From Dyadobacter linearis (GTDB lineage Bacteria > Bacteroidota > Bacteroidia > Cytophagales > Spirosomataceae), in contig NZ_CAJRAU010000003.1 in NCBI RefSeq assembly GCF_907165045.1, positions 186,001-250,000 of the forward strand: a stretch of DNA of 64,000 bases, written 5' to 3'. A program made the position numbers and the translations under genes. The notes under the pieces were generated by a model. The model was not told where the DNA came from. It searched no databases and saw only the letters and a program-made list of their open reading frames with translations. This document shows positions 42,628-52,126 of this stretch, piece by piece (position 1 is the stretch's first letter; each line of letters starts with the position of its first letter).

Positions 42628-44112
42628 TTATATCGCTTCCAGAATACGCTCGATAGAAACCTGGTAGCCAATTTTTTCTTTCAATTCACTGATCTTAACC
42701 CGCTCCTGCTCCATCGTATCGCGGTGACGGATTGTAACGGTATCGTCTTCCATCGTCTGATAATCCACGGCAATGCAAAACGGCGTACCGATCAGATCCT
42801 GGCGGGTATAACGTTTTCCAATTGCGGCACCATCATCGTAAGTAGTTCTGAATGAAGATTTAAGCGAATTCGCAATAGTTTGCGCTTTTTCAGCCAGCCC
42901 GTCTTTTTTAACCAATGGAAGTACTGCCACTTTGAAAGGCGCCAGTGCCGGATGCAATTTCAGATAAGTACGTTCTTTCTGATTTTCGCCCTCGCCCACT
43001 GTTTCTACCGTGTACGCATTGCAGAAAGCAGCCAGGAAAAGGCGGTCCGCTCCTACCGAAGTTTCGACTACATAAGGAATGTAGTTTCCATAGGGTTTGC
43101 CATTTTCATCCAGGTCAGAGTCAAAGTACTGCTGCTTTTTCTTCGATAATTCCTGGTGGTTGCGCAGGTCGAAGTCGGTGCGCGAGTGAATACCTTCCAT
43201 CTCGCGGAAACCGAATGGAAACTGATATTCAATATCTACGGCTGCATTTGCATAATGCGCCAGCTTCTCGTGATCGTGGAATTTCAGCTTTTCAGCAGGT
43301 AACCCGATCGCTTTATGAAATTTCATCCGGGCTTCTTTCCACGATTCGTACCAGGCCATTTCAGTGCCGGGGCGGATGAAAAATTGCATTTCCATTTGTT
43401 CAAATTCACGCATACGGAAGGTAAACTGCCGCGCTACGATCTCATTTCGGAATGCTTTTCCAATTTGCGCAATACCGAAAGGAATCTTCATCCTTCCGCT
43501 TTTCTGCACATTCAGAAAGTTGACGAATATACCCTGCGCAGTTTCAGGACGGAGGTAGATCAGGTTTGAATCCTCAGCCACCGAGCCTACCTGTGTACTG
43601 AACATCAGGTTGAACTGGCGCACTTCCGTCCAGTTAGCGGTACCTGAAACCGGACATTTGATATTTTCAGAAATGATCAGCTCGCGTACGCCATTCAGAT
43701 CCTCGGCGCTGAGAAGCCGCCCCATTTCTGCCAGCAATTCCTGCGATTTTGCCTCATTACCTTCGGCCGCATATTGCTCAGCCTTACCTTCCAGCAGCTG
43801 ATCTGCGCGGTACCTTTTTTTGGAATCCTTATTATCGATCATCGGATCATTAAATCCGTCGACGTGGCCGGAAGCTTTCCAGGTAAGCGGGTGCATGAAA
43901 ATAGACGCGTCGATGCCCACGATATTATCGTGCAGCTGCGTCATCGCTTTCCACCAGGCTGCTTTGAGGTTATTTTTAAGCTCTACGCCATTTTGACCGT
44001 AATCATAAACGGCCTGTAAACCGTCGTATATTTCAGAAGAAGGAAAAACGAAGCCGTATTCTTTGGCATGCCCTACGATGTCTTGTAAAGAGGTAGCGGG
44101 TGATGGGTTCAT
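42628..44112 (-). CDS. glyQS: Glycine--tRNA ligase (dimeric alpha2 type)
   Basis: This 494-residue class II aminoacyl-tRNA synthetase charges tRNA-Gly. It is the single-chain type rather than the separate GlyQ/GlyS pair. Motif 1 region is KEYGFVFPSSEIYDGLQAVYDYG, then LKNNLKAAWWKAM. Motif 2 has GIAQIGKAFRNEIVARQFTFRMREFEQMEMQFF and motif 3 has ETSVGADRLFLAAF. The C-terminal anticodon-binding domain begins PALAPFKVAVLPLVKK. Length and all motifs are normal. Confidence 0.96.
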   Translation of the reverse strand: MNPSPATSLQDIVGHAKEYGFVFPSSEIYDGLQAVYDYGQNGVELKNNLKAAWWKAMTQLHDNIVGIDASIFMHPLTWKASGHVDGFNDPMIDNKDSKKRYRADQLLEGKAEQYAAEGNEAKSQELLAEMGRLLSAEDLNGVRELIISENIKCPVSGTANWTEVRQFNLMFSTQVGSVAEDSNLIYLRPETAQGIFVNFLNVQKSGRMKIPFGIAQIGKAFRNEIVARQFTFRMREFEQMEMQFFIRPGTEMAWYESWKEARMKFHKAIGLPAEKLKFHDHEKLAHYANAAVDIEYQFPFGFREMEGIHSRTDFDLRNHQELSKKKQQYFDSDLDENGKPYGNYIPYVVETSVGADRLFLAAFCNAYTVETVGEGENQKERTYLKLHPALAPFKVAVLPLVKKDGLAEKAQTIANSLKSSFRTTYDDGAAIGKRYTRQDLIGTPFCIAVDYQTMEDDTVTIRHRDTMEQERVKISELKEKIGYQVSIERILEAI

Positions 44113-44318
44113 TTAGTTAAAAATCAAAGGGAAAATACTGTTAATGCATCCAAAATATGGAAGTTGGTAAAATTAGGTATTTTGACCGGACATACGTAAA
44201 CCCAATGTTCGAAACCGGACAAATTATCTATATTTATGAAGCTAACTAATTGATTATTAATAGCTACCGGAAATGGCATACGTTTTTAAACAGCGAGAAC
44301 AAACAAACCTAAACTGCC

Positions 44319-46712
44319 ATGCTGCTCAATTATATTAAAATCAGCTTCCGGAACTTCGGAAAACAAAGGCTTTTCAGCGGCCTCAATATCTTCGGACTGG
44401 GTATCGGAATGGCGGCGGTTTGGCTGATGGTGCTGTACGTGGCCGACGAGTTGAGCTACGACCGATTTCACGAAAAAGCTGACAGGATCGTCCGTGTGGT
44501 ACATCGCGCTTCCTGGGACGAAAGCAGTTTTCACTTTCCGCTCACTTCTGCTGCCTTCGCCATAGCATTGCAAACGGATTATCCTGAAATTGAAAAAACA
44601 GTACGGATCAGCCAGGAAGGCGGCGGGAAAGTAAAATACGGCAAAAATGAAGTCGTCGCCAATGATATTTACTTTGCCGATGCTGCGATCCTTGACGTTT
44701 TTACATTTCCTGTATTATATGGTAATGCGAAAACTGCTTTAAGCGAACCTCAGAAAATTGTCCTCACTAAAACGCTGGCCGAGCGTCTGTTTAAAGACCC
44801 TGCGTCTGCGGTGGGTAAAACGGTATTTTTCAGTAACGATTATCCAAATGTAGTCACCGCGGTGATAGACGACGTACCTGCGAATTCACATTTGAAATTC
44901 AGCGCGATACGTTCTTTACCAAAGGATTACACAGCTGGCTGGCAGCAATTTGAGCTCTATACTTATATGTTGCTCAAAAACGGAACCGACCGTCAGAAGT
45001 TTGAAAAGAAACTCGCCGGCTTTTTCCCAAAATACCTGAAAAAAGAGATGGGTAATGTGGCCTATCAAATGGAGCTGCAACCTCTTACCTCCATTCACCT
45101 GCACTCGGACCTCGAATTTGAAATCAGCGCGAACGGTAATATCAATACCGTTTATGTATTCGGAGCAATAGCCGCGCTGATCCTCCTGATCGCCTGCATT
45201 AACTACGTAAACCTGTATACTGCCCGGTCAATGAAAAGGATCCGCGAGGTTGGCGTTCGCAAGGCAATAGGCTCGGAACGCTCACAGCTGGTTGCCCAGT
45301 TTCTGACCGAATCGATGATCATGACACTTTTTGCAGGTGCGGTGGCTTATATCCTGGTCGTCATTTCACTGCCGCTGTTTAATGCATTGGCCGAAAAATC
45401 ACTGACGATCGGGTACCGGAACAATATGTTCAGCGCGCTCTTTGCAATCGCATTTATCAGCCTTGTTGGTATTTTGAGCGGCTTGTACCCGGCATTGCGC
45501 TTTTCAGGATTTCGCCCGGTCACTGCCCTGAAAGGACAGATCGGCAGCCAGACCAGCAGCAGCTATTTCCGCAAATCGCTGGTCGTATTCCAGTTTGCGG
45601 CGACTGTGGTTATGATTGCCTGCTCGGCGGTAGTTTACAGGCAAATGCATTATGTAAATAGTAAGGATCTCGGGTTTAACAAAAGCCAGGTACTGGTATT
45701 CCATATCGACAAAGACGAAGTTCGAACGCAGGTAAGTGCACTGAAACAAAAGCTGTTAACAAGTGCTTTGATAGAAAGTGCAGCATCTTCCGGCAATTCG
45801 ATCGGAACTAACTATATCGGGTCTGCGGGCATGTTTCTTGAGAAAGAAAATGGGCAAATGGGCGAAAACACACAGAAAGTCCAAAGATTTACAGTCGATA
45901 GCGATTTCCTGAAAACGATGCAAATCAAGATGTCTTCCGGCAAAAATTTCAGCTCAGAATCCGAAGCCGACCGGTTTGGCTCAGTGCTGGTCAATGAAGC
46001 TCTGGTGAAAAAACAGGGTTGGGAAAATCCGGTGGGTAAAAGGCTAAAATATTTTATAGACGGACAGGGTAACACGAAGGAAGCCCGGATTGTGGGAGTT
46101 GTAAATGATTTTCACATCTATTCATTACAACATAAAATAGAGCCGCTGGTACTGCAACTGCCTGCCGCTTCGGACCGCGACAATATTTATGTCCGCATCA
46201 GCGCTGGCAAAACGAAAGAAGCCCTGGCATTTATGCAGGAGACTTACAGGGAATTTGACCCGGAAGCTACATTGGAATTCCAGTTTCTGGATGCGAATTT
46301 CGCTCAGCAATATAGGTCAGAGCAGCGACAGGGAAATGTAATGCTCTCATTCGCAGTACTGGCCGTTTTGATAGCGTGCCTCGGCTTATTCGGGCTCGCC
46401 GCATTTGCAGCCGAGTCTCGGACGAAGGAAATTGGGGTTCGTAAAGTTTTGGGAGCCAGCGTACAAAGTGTGGTTTTGTTGTTATCCAAAGACTTCATCA
46501 AATTGGTACTGGTAGCGATCGTGATTGGAACACCGGTCGCCATATTTGCGATGACGGAGTGGCTGAAAAATTTTGAATATAAAGAAACCCTCTCCTGGTG
46601 GATATTCGCCTCAGCCGGAATACTCGCGATTTTTATCGCGCTATTGACGGTTAGCGCGCAAGCATTAAGGTCGGCTATGATGAACCCGGTCAGAAGTTTG
46701 CGGAGCGAATAA
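44319..46712 (+). CDS. MacB/FtsX-type ABC transporter permease (first of three)
   Basis: This 797-residue protein has the two-module layout of large Bacteroidota FtsX permeases. Its parts are a first membrane helix (LFSGLNIFGLGIGMAAVWLMVLYV), a MacB-like periplasmic core (about 45-280) and a block of three helices with the FtsX motif MKRIREVGVRKAIGSERSQLVAQFLTES. A linking helix (LVVFQFAATVVMIACSAVVY), a second periplasmic core and a final helix block (ESRTKEIGVRKVLGASVQSVV) complete it; it ends NPVRSLRSE. No ATPase is fused, so it must work with a separate one, plausibly that at 54788. MacB-type systems move substrates across the envelope or drive mechanotransmission; the substrate is unknown. 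Confidence 0.92.
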   Translation: MLLNYIKISFRNFGKQRLFSGLNIFGLGIGMAAVWLMVLYVADELSYDRFHEKADRIVRVVHRASWDESSFHFPLTSAAFAIALQTDYPEIEKTVRISQEGGGKVKYGKNEVVANDIYFADAAILDVFTFPVLYGNAKTALSEPQKIVLTKTLAERLFKDPASAVGKTVFFSNDYPNVVTAVIDDVPANSHLKFSAIRSLPKDYTAGWQQFELYTYMLLKNGTDRQKFEKKLAGFFPKYLKKEMGNVAYQMELQPLTSIHLHSDLEFEISANGNINTVYVFGAIAALILLIACINYVNLYTARSMKRIREVGVRKAIGSERSQLVAQFLTESMIMTLFAGAVAYILVVISLPLFNALAEKSLTIGYRNNMFSALFAIAFISLVGILSGLYPALRFSGFRPVTALKGQIGSQTSSSYFRKSLVVFQFAATVVMIACSAVVYRQMHYVNSKDLGFNKSQVLVFHIDKDEVRTQVSALKQKLLTSALIESAASSGNSIGTNYIGSAGMFLEKENGQMGENTQKVQRFTVDSDFLKTMQIKMSSGKNFSSESEADRFGSVLVNEALVKKQGWENPVGKRLKYFIDGQGNTKEARIVGVVNDFHIYSLQHKIEPLVLQLPAASDRDNIYVRISAGKTKEALAFMQETYREFDPEATLEFQFLDANFAQQYRSEQRQGNVMLSFAVLAVLIACLGLFGLAAFAAESRTKEIGVRKVLGASVQSVVLLLSKDFIKLVLVAIVIGTPVAIFAMTEWLKNFEYKETLSWWIFASAGILAIFIALLTVSAQALRSAMMNPVRSLRSE

Positions 46713-46777
46713 TATGCGCTCACTGTTCGGTTTAGGTTAAAAAAAGTTAAAGCGAAATCACCTCTATTAATCCCGGC

Positions 46778-46785
46778 TATTTTTG
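46778..46785 (+). promoter_or_regulatory. Candidate -7 promoter box of the second permease gene
   Basis: TATTTTTG matches TAnnTTTG and lies 26 bases before the ATG at 46812. No TTG is seen at the standard spacing. Confidence 0.35.
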
Positions 46786-46811
46786 TCACACTGACTTAAC
46801 ACCGGGATTTG

Positions 46812-49214
46812 ATGCTGCATAACTACTTCAAAATTGCATTACGCAACTTGCTAAAACGCAGGTTCTATTCACTACTGACCATATTTGGCCTTTCGGTCGG
46901 GATCACTTTCACCTATTTGGTGGGAAGTTACATTTATGGAGAGTTAAAGGTAAATGCTGACTTGCGGAATGCTGATAACCAGTACATTATCCGCAGTGAC
47001 TGGAAAAATCCGGATATGGGGATCGACCTGGCGACCCTCGGCCCGCTCGGAAAAGCTTTGCGAGACGAATATCCCAATCTGGTTGCAGGCTATTATCGTT
47101 ACGACGGAATCACGGTAGCGGTTTCCAAAGGCGACAAACATTTCCGTGAAGAGGTACAAACCGGCGACTCTACGCTGCTCACGATGTACGGTTTCCCGCT
47201 CCTTCACGGCGACGCAAAAACGGCGATGCAGCAGCCGAATGCGGTGGTGATTACGCGGGCAAAAGCACTTAAATATTTCGGCAGGACGGACGTTGTGGGT
47301 GAAAATCTCACTTTGCATAACTTCATCGGCGGTAAGCAGGAATATGAAGTAACTGCCGTGCTGGACGATCTTCCCAACAACTCTGTCAATCATTTGTTAG
47401 GAAATACCAGCGAAGTCTTCATTCCGCTGAGCTCGCTCGACGGCCGGAAAGGCGCAGAAAACGACTGGAATTTCCCGTACATGCTCACTTTTATTCAACT
47501 TCAAAAAGGCGTACAACCAGCGGATCTTGAAAAGCCGATCGCCAGATTGCTTGCCACAAATACCCCGCCGCAGCTGCGTAGCAACCTGCGCGCCTACCTT
47601 ACTCCGCTAAAAAGCTATTATCGGGAAGCCAATAATGGTTTGGTTCAAAAAATGATCTACACCTTGTCGGCTATCACTGCATTTATATTACTGATGGCGG
47701 TTGTGAATTTTATTAATATCTCCGTAGCCAGTTCTGCATCGCGATTGAAGGAAATTGGTGTGAGAAAGGTATTAGGTAGTTTGAAAACGCAGATCATCGG
47801 TCAATTTCTGGCGGAGTCGGTATTGCTGGCCGCAGTTGCGAGTCTGTTATCTATTGGGTTTTATGTATTAGCCAGAGGTTATTTTGGGAACATTATCGGT
47901 ACTGAACTTGCTTCGCTGATGCAACTTCCGGGCTGGTCGTTTGTGATTGCACCGCTAATTGCATTGCTGGTAGGCTTACTGGCCGGTTCTTATCCTGCAT
48001 TTGTATTATCGGCGATACCTTCTGTGGAGTCGATGAAGGGAAAATTTAAGTCGGTAAAGGAAAATATTGGATTTCGGAGAATGCTGCTTGCGGTACAGTT
48101 CACGATCGCATTGTTCGTATTTGCTGCCGCGTCGATCGTTTCTCAGCAGGTGGATTATTTCTTTAATAAAAGTCTGGGTTTCAATAAAAATGCGCGCGTG
48201 ACTGTCGCTGTGCCGCGCGACTGGACACCGGAGGGATTGGCTAAAATGGAGGCGATCCGGAGTGAATTCGGGCGAATGAAGGAAGTGAGCTCTGTAAGTC
48301 TTTCGTACGAAATACCAAATGGGAATTCAGGGGCCGAATATGGCGTATATCAGGCTGGCCAGGATTCTGCCAGCGCCACGCATACCAAATTTCTGGCCAC
48401 AGATCAGCACTTTGCGAGCACTTACGGTATTCCGCTGCTTGCAGGAGATTTTTTCCAAAAATCAGATATCGCCCCACAAACCGACCGCATTGTGGTAAAC
48501 GAATCACTGACAAAAGCATTGGGATACCAGAATCCTGGCGACGCAGTCGGCAGACAGATCAGGATCCATAATTTCCCTCAGCCTCTTACCATAAGCGGCG
48601 TTACAGCCAACTTTCATTTCGAATCGATGCATAACGCGATCAAGCCGCTGGCATTTCTTCACGTCCGCGGAGGTAATGCATACCGGTTCCTGACTTTCCA
48701 CCTGGGCCCGGATATGGTGAGCTCAATGGCGGCGGTGGAACAGAAATGGCACGAAGTAATGCCCGACGCACCATTTGAATACAACTTTATTGACCAGACT
48801 TTACAGAAATTATATCAATCAGAAATTCAGCTAAAAAAGGCTTCGCAACTGGCTACTATTCTGGCGGCTATTATCGTGTTGCTTGGCATTTCAGGAATGG
48901 TATCGCTGAATGTGGCCAGAAGAACGCGGGAGCTGGGGATCCGCAAAGTGCTCGGCGCCTCGGAAATGAGTGTAGTGATGCTTTTCCTGAAAGAATTTCT
49001 GATCGTCATGCTGATCGGAGCTGTGATCTCCTTCCCGTCCGCATTTTTTATTATGAAAAACTGGCTAGAAAACTACGCCTACCGCATCACGCCAGGCTGG
49101 GTCACATTCGCAGCGATCGGCTTCGGCTTCGCAATATTAATTGGCTTGATGGTTTGTATTCAAACATATAAAGCTGCGCGAATGAATCCAGTGAAGAGCT
49201 TGAAGTTGGAGTGA
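46812..49214 (+). CDS. MacB/FtsX-type ABC transporter permease (second of three)
   Basis: This protein of about 800 residues starts at the ATG at 46812 (MLHNYFKIALRNLLKRRFYSL), preceded by an in-frame TTG. The first helix is LLTIFGLSVGITFTYLVGSYIYG. A MacB-like core follows, then the FtsX block SRLKEIGVRKVLGSLKTQIIGQFLAES, a second core, and the last block RRTRELGIRKVLGASEMSVVML, ending NPVKSLKLE. It has the same architecture as the permease 97 bases upstream and is clearly diverged in sequence, so the pair looks like an old duplication. It ends 14 bases from the convergent DUF433 gene. Confidence 0.92.
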   Translation: MLHNYFKIALRNLLKRRFYSLLTIFGLSVGITFTYLVGSYIYGELKVNADLRNADNQYIIRSDWKNPDMGIDLATLGPLGKALRDEYPNLVAGYYRYDGITVAVSKGDKHFREEVQTGDSTLLTMYGFPLLHGDAKTAMQQPNAVVITRAKALKYFGRTDVVGENLTLHNFIGGKQEYEVTAVLDDLPNNSVNHLLGNTSEVFIPLSSLDGRKGAENDWNFPYMLTFIQLQKGVQPADLEKPIARLLATNTPPQLRSNLRAYLTPLKSYYREANNGLVQKMIYTLSAITAFILLMAVVNFINISVASSASRLKEIGVRKVLGSLKTQIIGQFLAESVLLAAVASLLSIGFYVLARGYFGNIIGTELASLMQLPGWSFVIAPLIALLVGLLAGSYPAFVLSAIPSVESMKGKFKSVKENIGFRRMLLAVQFTIALFVFAAASIVSQQVDYFFNKSLGFNKNARVTVAVPRDWTPEGLAKMEAIRSEFGRMKEVSSVSLSYEIPNGNSGAEYGVYQAGQDSASATHTKFLATDQHFASTYGIPLLAGDFFQKSDIAPQTDRIVVNESLTKALGYQNPGDAVGRQIRIHNFPQPLTISGVTANFHFESMHNAIKPLAFLHVRGGNAYRFLTFHLGPDMVSSMAAVEQKWHEVMPDAPFEYNFIDQTLQKLYQSEIQLKKASQLATILAAIIVLLGISGMVSLNVARRTRELGIRKVLGASEMSVVMLFLKEFLIVMLIGAVISFPSAFFIMKNWLENYAYRITPGWVTFAAIGFGFAILIGLMVCIQTYKAARMNPVKSLKLE

Positions 49215-49228
49215 CTAACTCAGCAATT

Positions 49229-49459
49229 TCATGCTGCTACGTCGTAGAAAATCCGCTTTCGATTGCTTGCTGAAAATTCCAGAGCGACACTGATATCTTC
49301 TTTTGTGAGTTCAGGAAAATCGGAAATAATGTCATCGAAAGACATTCCTGAGGCGAGCCAAAGCAATATATCTTCAACTGTGATCCGCATTTCACGAATG
49401 CACGGCTTTCCGCTTCTCTTGCCAGTTTCGACACTGATGATATTCTTGTAGATGTACAT
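49229..49459 (-). CDS. DUF433 antitoxin-like protein, without a visible toxin partner
   Basis: This 76-residue protein is a typical DUF433 member: NIISVETGKRSGKPCIREMRITVEDILLWLASGMSFDDIISDFPELTKEDISVALEFSAS. The family has a winged-helix-like fold and is usually the antitoxin for a DUF5615 PIN-like nuclease encoded directly downstream. Downstream here (49228 toward 49215) there are only 14 bases before the end of the permease gene, so the partner is missing. It may be a relic or may act alone. Confidence 0.88.
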   Translation of the reverse strand: MYIYKNIISVETGKRSGKPCIREMRITVEDILLWLASGMSFDDIISDFPELTKEDISVALEFSASNRKRIFYDVAA

Positions 49460-49512
49460 AGCTTGATGTTAAGAATACGAAAATAGCCAATTTAACTATT
49501 AAACCAGAACAC

Positions 49513-50790
49513 CTAACTCAACCTCACCGAAAACAGATCCTTCGAACGGAAATAGATCCAGGTGACTACTACAATCGTGAAAACGCCCCCTATTACTACC
49601 GAGGGGACAGTTCCGAATGCTTTGGCCATGACGCCGGATTCGAAGGCGCCGAGTTCGTTGGAGGAGCTGACGAACATTCCGTTGACGGCCGCGACTCGGC
49701 CCCGCATTTCATCTGGCGGGTAAATTTGAAGGATAGTTTGCCGCACAATCACACTTACACTATCAAAAACCCCCGTCGCGAAAAGTGCGCCGCAGGAGAG
49801 CAGGAAGTTTTCCGACAATGCAAAAACAATCGTAAATATCCCGAAACCGGCAACCGCAATGAGCATATTACGCCAGGCGTTGTGCGTGGGCGGATAGTAG
49901 GCCATCGCAAACATGGTAAGCAGCGAGCCGATCGAAGGCGCAGCCCGCAGTAACCCCAATCCTTCCGGCCCGACTTTCAGAATATCCTCGGCAAAAACGG
50001 GCAAAAGCGCGACTACGCCGCCGAATAACACAGAGAACAAATCCAATGAAATCGCGTAAAGCACGATCCTGGTACGGAATACGAACCGAAATCCTTCCTT
50101 CAAACTCTCCATGATAGGAGTAGTGATCCTGGCCATTTCAGGTCGCGTTTTGATCATTCCCAGCAAAATCCAGCAAACCACAAAGTTGGCGATCACGATC
50201 AGCAGCGTATTTGTAAGTCCCGCATACGCATACAGAAATCCGGCGATTGCAGGCCCCGTAATAGAGCCCGCCTGCCAAAAGGAACTGCTCCAAGTAGAAG
50301 AATTATGGTAAATTGCTCTTGGTACCAGAAACGGTTTGAGCGAGCTGGATGCCGGAGAGTAAAAGCCTTTTGCAAAACCAATCAAGGCAAAAACTGAATA
50401 GATCACAATCAAATGCTCCGTTTGCGAAAGCGAATTATAAATACCCGGCTGAAAAGCGGCATATAATATCACCGACCCTAGCAAAATAACGACCAGACTA
50501 ATGTGCATGATCGTGATCTTGTTCTTCTGATCGGCAATATGCCCGCCAAACAGCGAAGTCATAACAAACGGGATCACCTCAGCCAGCCCAACCAGCCCCA
50601 GAGCCAGCGGATCGTGCGTCATTTTATACAATTCGTAGGCCACGATCACCTCCTGAATGAGGATCGATGCGGAAAAAAGAAATGTATTAGAGATATAAAA
50701 ACGAAAATCAGAGTAACGCAGCGCTGCGTATGGATCTTGGGAAGAAACTGTTTTCAAATCGGACGTGGTGGTGTTATGCTGACCTAACAC
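49513..50790 (-). CDS. MFS transporter (EntS-like exporter)
   Basis: This 425-residue inner-membrane protein begins at a GTG at 50790 (MLGQHNTTTSDLK). YAALRYSDFRFYISNTFLFSASILIQEV opens the MFS_3 group. About twelve helices are visible; the loop between helices 2 and 3 reads LFGGHIADQKNKITIM, matching the MFS signature GxxxDRxxRR loosely. ALIGFAKGFYSPASSSLKPFLVP and QIYPPDEMRGRVAAVNGMFVSSSNELGAFESGVMA are typical of enterobactin-exporter-like members. It should export a small molecule or drug with protons; the substrate is unknown. It stands alone between the DUF433 gene and a divergent operon. Confidence 0.9.
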   Translation of the reverse strand: MLGQHNTTTSDLKTVSSQDPYAALRYSDFRFYISNTFLFSASILIQEVIVAYELYKMTHDPLALGLVGLAEVIPFVMTSLFGGHIADQKNKITIMHISLVVILLGSVILYAAFQPGIYNSLSQTEHLIVIYSVFALIGFAKGFYSPASSSLKPFLVPRAIYHNSSTWSSSFWQAGSITGPAIAGFLYAYAGLTNTLLIVIANFVVCWILLGMIKTRPEMARITTPIMESLKEGFRFVFRTRIVLYAISLDLFSVLFGGVVALLPVFAEDILKVGPEGLGLLRAAPSIGSLLTMFAMAYYPPTHNAWRNMLIAVAGFGIFTIVFALSENFLLSCGALFATGVFDSVSVIVRQTILQIYPPDEMRGRVAAVNGMFVSSSNELGAFESGVMAKAFGTVPSVVIGGVFTIVVVTWIYFRSKDLFSVRLS

Positions 50791-50912
50791 GCCAGCGTGG
50801 GTATTATGTTCTGTTTTAATGGAAAATTAATGAAGTTTGTGTCGTTAACGTGCTTTTACATTTCGTTAACAAGGTTTTACAGCGGTTTTACCTCAAAAAC
50901 TCCATTGGCGGA

Positions 50913-50920
50913 TACATTTG
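50913..50920 (+). promoter_or_regulatory. -7 promoter box of the small-protein/regulator/permease operon
   Basis: TACATTTG matches TAnnTTTG exactly, 26 bases before the ATG at 50947. It supports that start over in-frame methionines further upstream. The -33 box is not clear. Confidence 0.45.
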
Positions 50921-50946
50921 TTTCCTTCACTAAAACATCGGAAATT

Positions 50947-51195
50947 ATGAAAAATGCATGGGGTTTTATTTGTGTGGTTTTGCTGGTTGTAACCACTTCT
51001 GCGGCGCTGCCTTCGGACGATGCGGATGATAAGAAGATCAGCAAACCGAAAGCAAAAAATGTAGTAATGCCCGCAAAGGCAGTTGAGCCGGCGAAAGCCG
51101 TAGACTCGGTTCAGACTAATATGATCGTTCCGACATTCCACTGGTTTGGGCCGTCTTTGAACAAGAAAAATCCATTAGGCAAAGACAAATGCTAA
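50947..51195 (+). CDS. Small secreted protein, first gene of a regulator/permease operon
   Basis: This 82-residue protein starts at the ATG at 50947 (MKNAWGFICVVLLVVTTSAALP); an open frame runs further upstream but has no plausible leader there. After the signal peptide the mature part is short, charged and repetitive (PAKAVEPAKAVDSV), followed by an aromatic segment VPTFHWFGPSL and a lysine-rich end closing with a C-terminal Cys (NPLGKDKC). I recognise no family. It is four bases before the membrane-anchored regulator gene, so the two are co-transcribed. A role as ligand, chaperone or processed peptide for that regulator or the export system is speculation. Confidence 0.65.
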   Translation: MKNAWGFICVVLLVVTTSAALPSDDADDKKISKPKAKNVVMPAKAVEPAKAVDSVQTNMIVPTFHWFGPSLNKKNPLGKDKC

Positions 51196-51199
51196 TCGA

Positions 51200-52123
51200 A
51201 TGCAGCTAATGGACATATCCGGCAACAGTTTCAACTTCCTGCGAAAACGCCTCTGCGTCTGCATCTGTGTGGCGGTTGTACTGTTGTCGGGTATAGAAAA
51301 TGCTTTTGCAAATAATGAATCGATCCGTTTTGCAGAACACGTCAATCTGGCGTTGCGCCGCACTGCGCATCATTTATTGCTGCAAAATGGCGATTCGTCG
51401 ACCAATATTCCTCCTGTAAACCAGATCGATGCCAACACCTTTTCTGTCCGCATTGAAAACCTTGCCGAGTACCGGAAGTTGCCGGAACTGCTGAAACAGT
51501 CACTTACTGTTCAAAAGATAGAGCGGAGTTATAATGTGATGGTCTTCAACTGCGAAACCGGCGCGCTGCAGCTGGGTTATAATATGCTCGACCTGAACCA
51601 GCCGGGCGGCGTGCCCTGCGAAAATCGCGACGGAAAAGCTGGCTGTTTTGTCGTACAGGTCAGTTTTGAACCTAATCTGCAAAAAGCAGCGGCCGAGCCT
51701 TTCAGCGCCTGGTGGATATTTCCCTTCGGCACCGGCCTCGCCGGGTTGGGGTTATTTGCCTGGAAACGATCCAGAAGCAGAAAAAGCAGCAACTTACCTG
51801 TTGAAGATAAACCGACTTCTGCATTTGAGACCAGCTTTGGGAATTCGGTTTTCAATAGCCAAAATCTCACATTGACAACCCTGGACAGCCAGCACCAGCT
51901 CACTTACCGCGAAGCCAAGTTGCTCGACCTCTTCGTGCGCCATCGCAACCAGGTACTCGAACGCGATTTTATCCTCAAATCGGTTTGGGAAGATGAAGGA
52001 ATTACGGTTGGCCGGAGCGTGGATGTATTTGTGTCAAGACTAAGAAAACTGCTCGCCACCGACTCCAGTATCAAAATATCAGCCATTCACGGGGTGGGGT
52101 ACAAAATGGAAATTCATTCCTGA
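51200..52123 (+). CDS. Membrane-anchored winged-helix regulator with N-terminal periplasmic sensor
   Basis: This 307-residue protein has an N-terminal hydrophobic signal (VCICVAVVLLSGIENAFA, about 19-38). A periplasmic domain of about 130 residues follows, with three cysteines (118, 140, 149), then one membrane helix (WWIFPFGTGLAGLGLFAW, 171-188) followed by RSRSRK. The C-terminal domain is OmpR/PhoB-type winged helix (LTYREAKLLDLFVRHRNQVLERDFILKSVW, SVDVFVSRLRKLL, IHGVGYKME; 216-305). The predicted topology puts the sensor outside and the DNA-binding domain inside, the reverse domain order of ToxR/CadC. It has no receiver or kinase domain, so it would signal directly across the membrane. A permease gene follows three bases later and is the obvious candidate target. 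Confidence 0.8.
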   Translation: MQLMDISGNSFNFLRKRLCVCICVAVVLLSGIENAFANNESIRFAEHVNLALRRTAHHLLLQNGDSSTNIPPVNQIDANTFSVRIENLAEYRKLPELLKQSLTVQKIERSYNVMVFNCETGALQLGYNMLDLNQPGGVPCENRDGKAGCFVVQVSFEPNLQKAAAEPFSAWWIFPFGTGLAGLGLFAWKRSRSRKSSNLPVEDKPTSAFETSFGNSVFNSQNLTLTTLDSQHQLTYREAKLLDLFVRHRNQVLERDFILKSVWEDEGITVGRSVDVFVSRLRKLLATDSSIKISAIHGVGYKMEIHS

Positions 52124-52126
52124 ACA

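Noticed and set aside
44319-49214. The first two permease genes as a recent tandem duplication
   Set aside because: They share architecture, but their protein sequences differ throughout, so any duplication is old.
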